A DNA stretch of 46,179 bases. Source: Hymenobacter jeongseonensis. GTDB taxonomy: Bacteria; Bacteroidota; Bacteroidia; Cytophagales; Hymenobacteraceae. The stretch spans positions 1-46,179 of the forward strand of contig NZ_JADQDQ010000018.1 in the NCBI RefSeq assembly GCF_015694725.1, read 5' to 3'. Below are positions 1-7,341 of this stretch, one piece after another (positions within the stretch are counted from its first letter, which is position 1; every line of letters starts with the position of its first letter). The position numbers and the translations under genes are program-made. The notes beneath the pieces were generated by a model. It was not told where the DNA came from. It searched no databases and saw nothing but the letters and a program-made list of their open reading frames with translations.

Positions 1-50
1 GTAGCGGGCTTGTGGACAAGCCCATGTGAAATCAAGGACCGCATTCACCT

Positions 51-86
51 GTTCAGCAAAAGGGTCCGAAAAGTAAAACGAGCGTT
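51..86 (+). repeat. Cassette-border repeat, copy 1
   Basis: Full-length copy of the interspersed repeat: GTTCAGC, then AAAGGGTCCGAA, then GTAAAACGAGCGTT. It ends 10 bp before the ATG of the next gene. Two small dyads are visible in the family, CGGTCCG-like in the middle and AACGAGCGTT at the 3' end. Further copies separate the small genes at both ends of the window. Confidence 0.8.
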
Positions 87-96
87 AATATGCGCT

Positions 97-384
97 ATGA
101 AAACGCGGATTATGTACATCGAAAACAAGGAAACGGGCGAAGCACACATCGGCCGGGTCACGTTTTCGCGCACGATGCAGACGGTTTATTACCAAGACAA
201 AGTCTTGCAGCGGGGCGGGAGTGAGAGCATCAAAGGCAATTTTTTCGACGTCGCTACCAATGAAGAATACTGGGTGTCTGGCCCCAAAAAGCGTGGGGGC
301 GACGCGCATTATGAACGAGTAACCCTGCTCATCGACGAGGACGTGAAAGAAGAGTACTGGACCACCATTCGCGCTCCTCAGTAA
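97..384 (+). CDS. Small conserved hypothetical protein (95 aa)
   Basis: The protein starts MKTRIMYIENK and is rich in Tyr and Trp, with the stretches IGRVTFSRT, NEEYWVSGPKKRGG and DVKEEYWTTIR. It resembles a widespread family of ~90-residue soluble proteins that databases sometimes mislabel as 1-deoxy-xylulose-5-phosphate synthase; it is far too short to be that enzyme. I chose ATG 97 because an earlier in-frame start would translate the upstream repeat. There is no signal peptide or membrane segment. It is the only gene between the repeats at 51 and 401, and its stop lies 16 bp before the second. Function unknown; the family resemblance is from memory. Confidence 0.7.
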   Translation: MKTRIMYIENKETGEAHIGRVTFSRTMQTVYYQDKVLQRGGSESIKGNFFDVATNEEYWVSGPKKRGGDAHYERVTLLIDEDVKEEYWTTIRAPQ

Positions 385-400
385 AAATCGGGCCTTGCGC

Positions 401-430
401 GTTCAGCAAAACGGTGGATTAACGCACTGT
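401..430 (+). repeat. Cassette-border repeat, copy 2 (3' half divergent)
   Basis: GTTCAGCAAAACGGT is intact, but the sequence then diverges (GGATTAACGCACT). It lies between the stop of the plus-strand gene on its left and the stop of the minus-strand gene on its right. Confidence 0.6.
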
Positions 431-432
431 AT

Positions 433-702
433 TTATTCAGTCCCCAGCAGCCAGTTGGGCAGGTGCACGAACAGGGCGTAGTCCGTCAGTTTTTCCGCCT
501 CCTCGGGGCCGAAGTGCTCGGCGTACAGGATCTGGTTGCGCGTGGTGTTGTAGGTCAGCTCGGCGAAGAAACCACTCGGCATTTGGTACAGGTGCACGGC
601 CTCGTCGACTTCCTGCCAGCGCCGGGCCAGGTAGCGGCCGTGGGCCACGACGGCGGCGATTTGGTCCTCTTCCGACAAGGCGTGGAATAGCGCACGGTTC
701 AT
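433..702 (-). CDS. Hypothetical protein (89 aa)
   Basis: The protein begins MNRALFHALSEEDQ and is acidic, with an amphipathic N-terminal half (QIAAVVAHGRYLARR) and a C-terminal half with FFAELTYNTTRNQ. No signal peptide, membrane segment or catalytic motif is visible. Start 702 is preferred because the longer frame to 768 would run back through the repeat fragment at 721-740. It points opposite to its neighbours and is divergent from the SUKH-like gene, with 48 bp between the starts. Proteins of this style are common in Hymenobacter, by my recollection. Function not recognised. Confidence 0.65.
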   Translation of the reverse strand: MNRALFHALSEEDQIAAVVAHGRYLARRWQEVDEAVHLYQMPSGFFAELTYNTTRNQILYAEHFGPEEAEKLTDYALFVHLPNWLLGTE

Positions 703-720
703 GCCGCCAAAGTACGGCCC

Positions 721-740
721 GCCCAGCAAAACGAGCGTTA
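721..740 (+). repeat. Cassette-border repeat, short form
   Basis: CCCAGCAAAACGAGCGTTA keeps the two ends of the repeat and lacks the AAACGGTCCGAA middle. It looks like a collapse between the two AAAACG tracts. It sits in the 48-bp gap between the divergent genes at 702 and 751. The same short form occurs at 44655 and, on the minus strand, at 28921 and 32061. Confidence 0.55.
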
Positions 741-750
741 CTTTAACACC

Positions 751-1350
751 ATGAGTAATGATGGACAAACACTCGTTCGAGAATACGTAGACGCGGCCTT
801 AGCCTATTTGGCCGCCCACGAGTTGATGCGGGAGCCCGCATTTATCGTGGATGCCGCTATGCTGGACTCTTCGCAACCGATAACGGCGGGCTTGTTGGGC
901 GACATGGTTGCCTGGAAGCCTATCGCCAGCACCGCTACCGAGGCGGATATCCACGAGTTGGAAGCCGCCATCGGCCACTCCTTCCCGGCGCTGTACGTCG
1001 CATTCCTGCGGTACCGCCACTTTTATGAACTGGATGAAGCGGCGGGCATCTCGTTCATCATGCACGACGTCAAAGAGTGGAAAGCAGGCCTGTGGGACCA
1101 CTACTTCTTTTTACATGAACCGGGCACCCTGCGGCAGCAGGGGTACATTCAGTTCGCGTACGACCTGGACTTGAAGCCCATTTGCTTTGACTTTGCCCAC
1201 TGCACACCGGACGGGCAGGATTGCGCCGTGGTTCGCGTGCTGGATCTCTACCAAGACCCAGCGCCTACGCAGCGGCTATATGGTTCGTTTTTCGACCTGC
1301 TGCTGGACATGCGTGCTGCACAAGTGCAACGAGACGCACTTGACAAGTAA
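751..1350 (+). CDS. SMI1/KNR4 (SUKH)-like protein
   Basis: This is a 199-residue soluble acidic protein. Residues 67-86 (IHELEAAIGHSFPALYVAFL) match the SUKH-family pattern, in which a helix ending in a Phe-Pro turn is followed by an aromatic/Leu helix. Residues 96-125 carry further family-like stretches (AAGISFIMHDVKEW, LWDHYFF). In the known family, SUKH domains are often immunity proteins that neutralise nuclease or other polymorphic toxins, and they are frequent in mobile gene collections. No toxin gene is adjacent, so it may be an orphan immunity gene or have another role. ATG 751 is 11 bp after the short repeat and the stop is 21 bp before the next repeat cluster. Confidence 0.7.
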   Translation: MSNDGQTLVREYVDAALAYLAAHELMREPAFIVDAAMLDSSQPITAGLLGDMVAWKPIASTATEADIHELEAAIGHSFPALYVAFLRYRHFYELDEAAGISFIMHDVKEWKAGLWDHYFFLHEPGTLRQQGYIQFAYDLDLKPICFDFAHCTPDGQDCAVVRVLDLYQDPAPTQRLYGSFFDLLLDMRAAQVQRDALDK

Positions 1351-1371
1351 GCTGGCAACTTTCCGAAGGGT

Positions 1372-1547
1372 GTTCACCTAAACGGTCGTACCGGTAGGCA
1401 GAACCGTTTGGTAGCCGCTTCTAAGCGTTTCTAAACGGTTACCCGAACGGTTTACGCGGGGGTATTCTCCCAATTGGGCGGGCGGGCGAACACCTCTTAG
1501 TGAGCGGCACCGGTCAGTTAAACGGTCCGAAGCGAAACGCGCTCCGA
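1372..1547 (+). repeat. Composite cassette border with several repeat fragments
   Basis: The border begins GTTCACCTAAACGGTCG, continues with several AACGGTT/AACCGTTT pieces in both orientations (1380-1452), and ends in a better copy at 1513-1547 (CAGTTAAACGGTCCGAAG, then CGAAACGCGCTCC). Between them, 1456-1472 is identical over 17 bp to the inner arm of the long hairpin at 2760-2840. It looks like a site of repeated rearrangement. Confidence 0.5.
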
Positions 1548-1562
1548 TCAGGGAAAGAAGCT

Positions 1563-1987
1563 TTATTCAAAATCCTTGGATTTTAGTCGGCGGCTGATGC
1601 TTCGGGGAAGTGGCCCCCCACTCCGGTAGGCGCGGTCGGCCTCGTCCTCCTTATTCTCGTTGAAGCGTATTTTCTTGCCAATGCCAATGGCGGCAGGAAT
1701 GCCGCCGAACACGGCATACGTGAGGGCTACCCGGTGGCGTTGTTCCCCGTGCCCCCAGCAAGTACCCCCCGTGTGATGGCTCCGGTGAAAGCAACGCCAA
1801 GGATTATCCACCGGTTACCGCCACGGCGCCGGCGGTCGTACATGTTGCCAAGGGCTTTTAGGGTGTCGCGGCGGCCGACTGACAGTTCCCCAGGAACAGG
1901 GCGGGGCGTAGCCAGCGGGGGGGGCGTTTGGGCGTGGGCAGACAACGAGAATAGGCTCAGCAGCAACAGCAGGTAATATTTGGTCAT
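1563..1987 (-). pseudogene. Frameshifted small secreted/membrane protein
   Basis: The 5' part starts at ATG 1987 with a signal peptide (MTKYYLLLLLSLFSLSAHAQ), followed by a Pro-rich stretch, a basic patch (DRRRRGGNRW) and a hydrophobic segment (IILGVAFTGAITRGVLAGG), and stops just after NNATG. The expected continuation (VALTYAVFGGIPAAIGIGKK, then a charged tail ending SKDFE) is in the next frame and ends at 1563. One missing G in the GGG run near 1730 would explain both. Intact relatives with a signal peptide, two hydrophobic segments and a PLPR motif near the C-terminus are, from memory, common in Hymenobacter. A sequencing error is an alternative to true decay. Confidence 0.7.
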
Positions 1988-2112
1988 TCTTTCTTGAAAG
2001 TAGTAAACGGTTCGGCTGACGAAAGTAGAGGGTGGTTGTCCATCGTAGGCCAGGCAAGGCAGCAACAAGGTATCCGTAACCGAGGCATACAACCAGGCCT
2101 AGACGACGCCAT

Positions 2113-2148
2113 GTTTAAGCAAACGGTCCGAATAGTAAAACGAGCGTT
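2113..2148 (+). repeat. Cassette-border repeat, copy near consensus
   Basis: GTTTAAGCAAACGGTCCGAA followed by TAGTAAAACGAGCGTT. It separates the minus-strand pseudogene from the plus-strand membrane protein gene. Confidence 0.8.
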
Positions 2149-2200
2149 CCTTTGATTGCGGTGAATGGGCTGGCCGGGCCCAAACCGCTCGACCAATCCC

Positions 2201-2656
2201 ATGCGCCTTTACGTTGTCTACCTGCTGGCGGCTTTTTTGAGTGTCTGGCTGGTGCTTTTCTACCGCGGCCTCTCGGCTGGATTGGTCAATCCCCTCCCCC
2301 TTATTGCGTTCGTCGGGGGCGTGCTGCTCTCGGCCGGGGCGGCCCCGGTCCTCGTCTACCGGGCCCGGGCGGGGCTCTGGCTCGGCACCCTGGGCTATGT
2401 CTTGCTGCTGCCCTACAGCGCCGTGTTGTGGGCGTACGTGCTGGTGGACTGGAAGGGGCACTGGCTGTCGCCCGTGGTCCTGCTGCCCGGCGTGCTCGTC
2501 TTGGTCAGCAGCTATGCCACGGCCCGGTCCTTGCACCGGCCCTCTACATACTGGTTGCGTTTTCCCGCTGCTGCGTGGGGCAAGCGCGGCCTGGCGCTGC
2601 TGCCCTTGCTGCTATGGGGAAGCTATTGCCTGAGCACGTGGGCGTTCTGGTTGTAA
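2201..2656 (+). CDS. Polytopic membrane protein of unknown function (151 aa)
   Basis: Starting at MRLYVVYLLAAFLSV, the protein has four to five hydrophobic segments separated by short basic or aromatic loops (for example YRARAGLWLG, VDWKGHWLSP, RPSTYWLRFP) and ends in WAFWL. It is predicted to be an inner-membrane protein. No catalytic or transport motif is recognisable. I chose ATG 2201 because it puts the first membrane helix at the N-terminus; an upstream in-frame start at 2165 would add twelve unremarkable residues. It is the only gene between the repeats at 2113 and 2704. Confidence 0.7.
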   Translation: MRLYVVYLLAAFLSVWLVLFYRGLSAGLVNPLPLIAFVGGVLLSAGAAPVLVYRARAGLWLGTLGYVLLLPYSAVLWAYVLVDWKGHWLSPVVLLPGVLVLVSSYATARSLHRPSTYWLRFPAAAWGKRGLALLPLLLWGSYCLSTWAFWL

Positions 2657-2703
2657 CGCCCACGCGGCGCGGCTCTCCAGTAGTGAATTCATCTACGACT
2701 TCT

Positions 2704-2738
2704 GTTCAGCCAAACGGTCGGAAATGCAAACCGAGCTA
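2704..2738 (+). repeat. Cassette-border repeat, last copy of the left block
   Basis: GTTCAGCCAAACGGTCGGAA followed by ATGCAAACCGAGC. It is the right edge of the left-hand array. A fragment, AAGCAAACGGTT, recurs at 2882-2893 on the far side of the long hairpin. Confidence 0.7.
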
Positions 2739-2759
2739 GTGGAACGGCGACACCCGTTC

Positions 2760-2840
2760 ACCCTTGTTCGCCACGACGTGCGGGGGTATTCTCCCACCTC
2801 CCCCGGGAGAATACCCCCGCACGTCGTGGCGAACAAGGGT
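2760..2840. repeat. Perfect 36-bp inverted repeat (hairpin/cruciform)
   Basis: The arms 2760-2795 and 2805-2840 are exact reverse complements over 36 bp, with a 9-nt C-rich loop. The left arm begins ACCCTTGTTCGCCACGACGT and ends GGTATTCTCCC. There is no T-run after the stem and no gene ends here, so an ordinary terminator is unlikely. A 17-bp piece of the arm recurs at 1456-1472. Confidence 0.9.
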
Positions 2841-3041
2841 GGCGTGTTGAAAAAAAAGCTTATGTACTATAAAATATTGATAAGCAAACGGTTAACTTGG
2901 ACTCAAATAGAGGGCAAGCGTCGGCGCATATCAGGGTGATTCCGATAACAATAATTTGCTAATCAATGATTTATGACCTGGTGGCACCGAACTGGACGGA
3001 TGCGTAGGGATTCGGGCATGTTACCGCTGCGCGCGAAACGC
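2841..3041. other. Gene-free stretch
   Basis: This part of the gene-free region is relatively AT-rich. It contains a fragment of the cassette repeat at 2882-2893 and no convincing coding sequence. Confidence 0.5.
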
Positions 3042-3601
3042 CGTTTCTTATGTAGGATAACGCACTGATTATCAAGGTTCCCAGGCACTTAAGAACCGCC
3101 GTTTGGCCGTGTTCGCCGGGCTGTTTCTTATGTGCTGTATCGTCCTGATTACGTACAGTTTACTGTTAATAGAACGAGGCAACGGCAGGCGTTGAAACGC
3201 CCGGGGAAACGGACGCGCCGTAGAACACGGTCTAAACCCACGGTTCTTAAGTGGCTGTAGGCCCTGATTACAAGCGCGTTATCCTACTTAAGAAACGGCG
3301 CTGCGGCGCGCATGGCCCAACGGGCGACGTATTGTGCGCCACAACCCGTTTCTTACGTGCCGGTAGCCCTTCACTACCAGGACGTTAGGCTACTTAAGAA
3401 ACGTGCCGTGGCGCGCGGTTCCGGAAAAAACCCGTTTGGCGTCCCTTTCGGACGGTTGTTAAGTGGCTGGGGAGCTTGACCACCAGCGCGTTATCCTACT
3501 TAAGAAACGCGCCCCCCAACGCCCCGGTTGGAGGGCCCGAACGGCGTTTCTTAAGTGCCTGGAAGGCCTGATTGCCAACGCGTTATCCTACTTAAGAAAA
3601 G
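3042..3601. repeat. Array of six 57-bp repeats with inverted ends
   Basis: Units lie at 3042-3098 (reversed), 3121-3177 (degenerate), 3241-3297, 3347-3403, 3453-3509 and 3545-3601. Each runs CGTTTCTTAAGTG, then a core near CCTGATTACCAGCGCGTTATCC split by small changes, then TACTTAAGAAACG, so the ends are inverted copies of each other. The spacers are GC-rich, unrelated and of unequal length (22, 63, 49, 49 and 35 bp). A degenerate reversed unit lies at about 3735-3787. There is no coding sequence and no cas gene. Possible roles are protein-binding array, replication or partition site, or recombination sites. Confidence 0.85.
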
Positions 3602-4375
3602 ACGTCTGGCGTGCCCTGAAAACGAACTTTTCGCTGCACGAAGTAGGGCCACTAGCTGATAGCCAAGTGGTTACCCGTTGTTATTTCGGTTAAAGCAGCC
3701 GATTGCATCCACCCGAAATGCCCGTTTTTTGCGTGTATTTATTGATTGCAAACTACTGATAATCAAAATATTATGCCACTTAAGCGCGTGTGGCGTGGTC
3801 GTACACCGCAAAAAGGAGAAAATAGCGCCGGCGTTTGCGTTCGCCACCGACGGGCGGGGGGATCCAACTGAAAACACACGTCGTTTTTTCGTTCGATTCC
3901 CCGGCGTGCCCCAGACAGCGGCCCTTTCGGGCGTCGTACCTCTGCCGACCACTGGGATACCGAAAGAGGCCTGCCACCACCGTTCGCAAAACCCTTTCGC
4001 CGAACGCCCCGAAAATACGGGTTGTTGAGGCCTTTGGCGGGGGTAGCGGGACGGTTCGGGAATGGGTAGAATTTCGAACGAACCATGATGACAGGTCTTT
4101 TTATTAACCCATGGAAGCTGGGCGTTTTTGCGGTGGCCAGTGCTGTAAAAACTCAGACAGCAATACCTAATCTTGCTGCAACCCGGTTCGCAAGCGGTGA
4201 ACGAATACTTTTTGGATACTACCGTTACACGGTGCCTTTGGAAGGGAAATGGCTGGCACTCTACTGCCTGTAGAACCTGTGGCCGCATCTGGCTTCCTTT
4301 ATTAGTCAGCAGGGGTTACATCCCGGCAGTGACGGCGTTACTTTTGGTAAATTGCCCAAGTCAGCCCCGGGCTGA
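3602..4375. other. Gene-free stretch before hsdM
   Basis: Open frames exist on both strands but overlap each other, have unlikely compositions and match nothing I recognise. A reversed, decayed 57-bp unit is visible near 3735-3787. TACTTTTG at 4339-4346 fits the Bacteroidota -7 pattern TAnnTTTG and lies 30 bp before hsdM, but I see no matching -33 TTG, so it is only a weak promoter candidate. Confidence 0.4.
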
Positions 4376-6007
4376 ATGACTTCCCCTATGTCCCAACTGG
4401 ATTTCTTCGCCAGCGCCCCGACGCCGGCGATTCCTAAGCCTGCTACCACCGTGCCCCAACTTGACCTGAAAACCCTCGAATCCTGGCTCTGGGATTCGGC
4501 CAACATCCTGCGCGGCAGCATCGACAGCTCCGACTTCAAGAACTACATCTTCGGGCTGCTCTTCCTCAAGCGGGCCAACGATGTGTTTGAGGAGGAAGTG
4601 GACGCCATTGTGGCCCGCGACGGGGTGAGCCGCGAAGACGCCGAGGAAGACACCTACTTCCACATTCCGGCCGAAGCCCGCTGGGCCGAGGTGAAGAAGG
4701 CCACCGAAAACATCGGCGTGGTGCTAGACAAGGCCTTTGCCGCCATCGAGCGCGACAACACCCAGCTGGAGGGTGTGATGACGGCCACCAAGTTCGGCGA
4801 CAAGGAAAAGCTCTCCGACCACACGCTGCAACGGCTGCTGAGCCACTTCAACCGCCACTCGCTGCGCAACGCCGACCTCTACACCCCCGACCTGCTCGGC
4901 GATGCCTACGAATACCTCATCAAGCAGTTTGCTGACGACGCGGGCAAGAAGGGCGGCGAGTTCTACACCCCGCGCGGGGTGGTGAAGCTGGTGGTTGGCC
5001 TCATCAAGCCCGAGGCCAAGAACCGGGTGTACGACCCCACCTGCGGCTCGGGCGGCATGCTGATTGAGGCGGCGCGCTACATTGCCGAGCAGCCGAACGG
5101 CAAGGTGGGCAACAATATCAACGTGTCGCTCTACGGGCAGGAGAAAAACCTGGGCACCTGGGCCATTGCCAAGCTCAACATGCTGCTGCACAATTTCGAC
5201 AGCGCCGACCTGCGCAAGGGCGACACCCTGGTGAGCCCCGCACACAAGAACGGCGACAACGAGCTGATGCTCTTCGACCGGGTGATTGCCAACCCACCCT
5301 TCTCGCAGGACCGGTGGTGGACGCCCGCCGAGGTGAGCCAGGAAAAGAAGCTCGACAAGCACGGCAAGGAGAAGGAAATTGCGCCGAACTACGCCAGCGT
5401 GGTGGTCGACAACTTTGGGCGGCTGCACTACGGCATTCCGCCGCGCGGCTACGCCGACATGGCCTTTCTACAGCACATGCTGGCCGTGCTGAAGCAGGAC
5501 GGCCGCATGGGCGTGGTGCTGCCCCACGGCACACTGTTTCGGGGCGGGGCCGAGGGCAGCATCCGCCAGAAGCTGCTCGAAGCCGACCTCGTGGAAGGCA
5601 TCGTGGGCCTGCCCTCGGCGCTGTTTTACAACACGGGCATTCCGGCGGCCATCTGGGTGCTGGCCAAAACCAAGACGCCCGCCCGGCGCGGCAACGTGCT
5701 GCTGCTCGATGCCAGCCAGGAATTCAAGCCTGGCAAAAACCAGAACGAGTTGGAAGACCACCACGTCGAGCGCGTGTTGGCAGCATACAATGCGGGCCAG
5801 GACGAAGATAAGTATATGCGAGTGGTATCGCTGGCTGAAATCAAAGCCAATGATTACAACCTGAACGTCTCTCGATACATTGACCGTAGCGAAGAAGCAG
5901 GAAGCATTGACTTGGATTTTGTTAAAGCCTCTTTACAGGAATTGGAAGAAAAGGAAGCAGAAGTTGATGCTAAGCTTAATGCTCTGTTGGAGGAACTAGG
6001 GATATGA
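4376..6007 (+). CDS. hsdM: Type I restriction-modification methyltransferase subunit HsdM
   Basis: This 543-residue protein is full length for an HsdM. It has the N-terminal helical domain (LESWLWDSANILRGSIDSSD, then FKNYIFGLLFLKRAND), the FYTPR motif that precedes the SAM fold, motif I DPTCGSGGM (residues 220-228) and the catalytic adenine N6-methyltransferase motif NPPF (306-309). It would methylate adenines in the host recognition site as part of an HsdM2-HsdS complex, protecting DNA from HsdR. Its stop overlaps the start of hsdS by 4 bp, so the two are translationally coupled. ATG 4388 (MSQLDFF) is an alternative start. First gene of the operon. Confidence 0.95.
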   Translation: MTSPMSQLDFFASAPTPAIPKPATTVPQLDLKTLESWLWDSANILRGSIDSSDFKNYIFGLLFLKRANDVFEEEVDAIVARDGVSREDAEEDTYFHIPAEARWAEVKKATENIGVVLDKAFAAIERDNTQLEGVMTATKFGDKEKLSDHTLQRLLSHFNRHSLRNADLYTPDLLGDAYEYLIKQFADDAGKKGGEFYTPRGVVKLVVGLIKPEAKNRVYDPTCGSGGMLIEAARYIAEQPNGKVGNNINVSLYGQEKNLGTWAIAKLNMLLHNFDSADLRKGDTLVSPAHKNGDNELMLFDRVIANPPFSQDRWWTPAEVSQEKKLDKHGKEKEIAPNYASVVVDNFGRLHYGIPPRGYADMAFLQHMLAVLKQDGRMGVVLPHGTLFRGGAEGSIRQKLLEADLVEGIVGLPSALFYNTGIPAAIWVLAKTKTPARRGNVLLLDASQEFKPGKNQNELEDHHVERVLAAYNAGQDEDKYMRVVSLAEIKANDYNLNVSRYIDRSEEAGSIDLDFVKASLQELEEKEAEVDAKLNALLEELGI

Positions 6008-7263
6008 TGAGCTCTAATAATAAGCTTCCGGAGGGTTGGGCATGCGTCACCCTTGGTGAGCTGACCAAAAACGTCAGTATCAAAAACGCAGATAAGAAAG
6101 TGGAGCACGTTGTTTCTGTGACTAAGCATAGAGGCATCGTCAACTCACTGGATTTCTTCAAAAAGCAGGTTTATAGTAAAGAACTATCGACTTATAAAAT
6201 CATCAAGAAGGAGCAATTTGCCTACGCAACCATTCATCTAGATGAAGGCTCGATTGGTTTCCTAGCAGATTACGATGAGGCTGTTTTGAGCCCCATGTAC
6301 ACTGTTTTTGAGGCAAAGAAGAATAAAGTTGATACCCAGTTTCTATTCACTGTGCTTAAATCGGAGCGCCTCATAAATATTTATAACCACATAGGGTTGG
6401 GTAGCATAAATCGTCGTAAATCCATTCCTTACTCTGTATTCGCTAAGATTGAAATCCTGCTTCCTCCGCTTTCCGAGCAGCGGAAAATAGCCGAAATCCT
6501 ATCAACGGTGGATGAGAAAATGGCCGTAATTGACGAACAGCTAGCGCAAACCCAGGAGCTGAAAAAGGGCCTGATGCAGCGCCTGCTGACGAAAGGCATC
6601 GGGCATACCGCGTTTAAAGATTCGCCGCTGGGGGAGATACCGGAGAGTTGGGAAGTCAAGCGAATAAGTGAGGTGTCAAGCTATGTTGATTACCGTGGCA
6701 AAACCCCTCCTAAAGTGGATTCTGGTGTGTTTCTGGTCACAGCTAGAAATATTAAGAATGGGAAAATCGACTACTCTCTGTCAAAGGAGTTTGTGCCTAT
6801 CGATGAGTATGATGAGATTATGAGCCGTGGCAAACCTCAAATTGGTGACGTGCTAATTACAACTGAAGCACCAATGGGAGAAGTTGCTGCAATTGATAGA
6901 GAAGATATTGCCTTGGCGCAACGCGTTATCAAGTACCGGGCCGATAGTTCACAACTTGATAGCGGGTATTTCAAGTATTTTCTACTTGGACCTCAGTTCC
7001 AAACAGCCTTAGATAAAGAATCAACAGGTTCAACAGTGAAAGGCATCAAAGGAAGTAGACTGCACAAAATGCAGTTAATAATTCCTTCTTCCTTGGCAGA
7101 GCAGCGCCAAATAGCCGAAATCCTGACCACCGTCGACGACAAGCTGCAAGTCCTCACCGACAAGAAAGCCCAGTACCAGGAGCTCAAGCGCGGGCTGATG
7201 CAGCAGCTGCTCACGGGGCAGCGGCGGGTGCGGGTGGCGCAGCCGGAAGCAGCGCTGGCGTAA
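6004..7263 (+). CDS. hsdS: Type I restriction-modification specificity subunit HsdS
   Basis: A 419-residue HsdS with the usual two-fold design: target-recognition domain 1 (about residues 1-150), a conserved helix containing LPPLSEQRKIAEIL near 152-172, target-recognition domain 2 beginning near PLGEIPESWEVKRI (about 210-355), and a second helix with SLAEQRQIAEILTTVDDK near 360. The two halves would read the two parts of a bipartite target. The target domains are visibly lower in GC and richer in Lys/Ile than the conserved helices and the flanking hsdM and hsdR, as expected if target domains are exchanged by recombination. Confidence 0.95.
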   Translation: MMSSNNKLPEGWACVTLGELTKNVSIKNADKKVEHVVSVTKHRGIVNSLDFFKKQVYSKELSTYKIIKKEQFAYATIHLDEGSIGFLADYDEAVLSPMYTVFEAKKNKVDTQFLFTVLKSERLINIYNHIGLGSINRRKSIPYSVFAKIEILLPPLSEQRKIAEILSTVDEKMAVIDEQLAQTQELKKGLMQRLLTKGIGHTAFKDSPLGEIPESWEVKRISEVSSYVDYRGKTPPKVDSGVFLVTARNIKNGKIDYSLSKEFVPIDEYDEIMSRGKPQIGDVLITTEAPMGEVAAIDREDIALAQRVIKYRADSSQLDSGYFKYFLLGPQFQTALDKESTGSTVKGIKGSRLHKMQLIIPSSLAEQRQIAEILTTVDDKLQVLTDKKAQYQELKRGLMQQLLTGQRRVRVAQPEAALA

Positions 7264-7341
7264 GCACGCCTTCTAGCCCGGGCGTGCTTCAATCAAGGTT
7301 GGACCCAAGCCTTGCGAACCTACAGTTTACCTTAAGCCTCT

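Noticed and set aside
721..740. Cassette borders as promoters
   Set aside because: They lie downstream of many genes, some contain stop codons, and no TAnnTTTG/TTG pair is conserved in them. Their direction does not follow gene direction.
51..2738. Classical integron with attC sites
   Set aside because: There is no integron integrase with its extra alpha-helix, no RYYYAAC...GTTRRRY core pair and no conserved long-stem fold. Gene orientation is mixed. The cassette logic is similar, but the sites are not attC as I know them.
3042..3601. CRISPR array
   Set aside because: The repeats are 57 bp, differ from each other, include a reversed unit, and have spacers of 22-63 bp. There is no leader and no cas gene in the window.
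3671..4288. 205-codon minus-strand frame and overlapping plus frames before hsdM
   Set aside because: Several mutually overlapping frames with unlikely composition, crossing a decayed 57-bp unit. No recognisable domain or start context.
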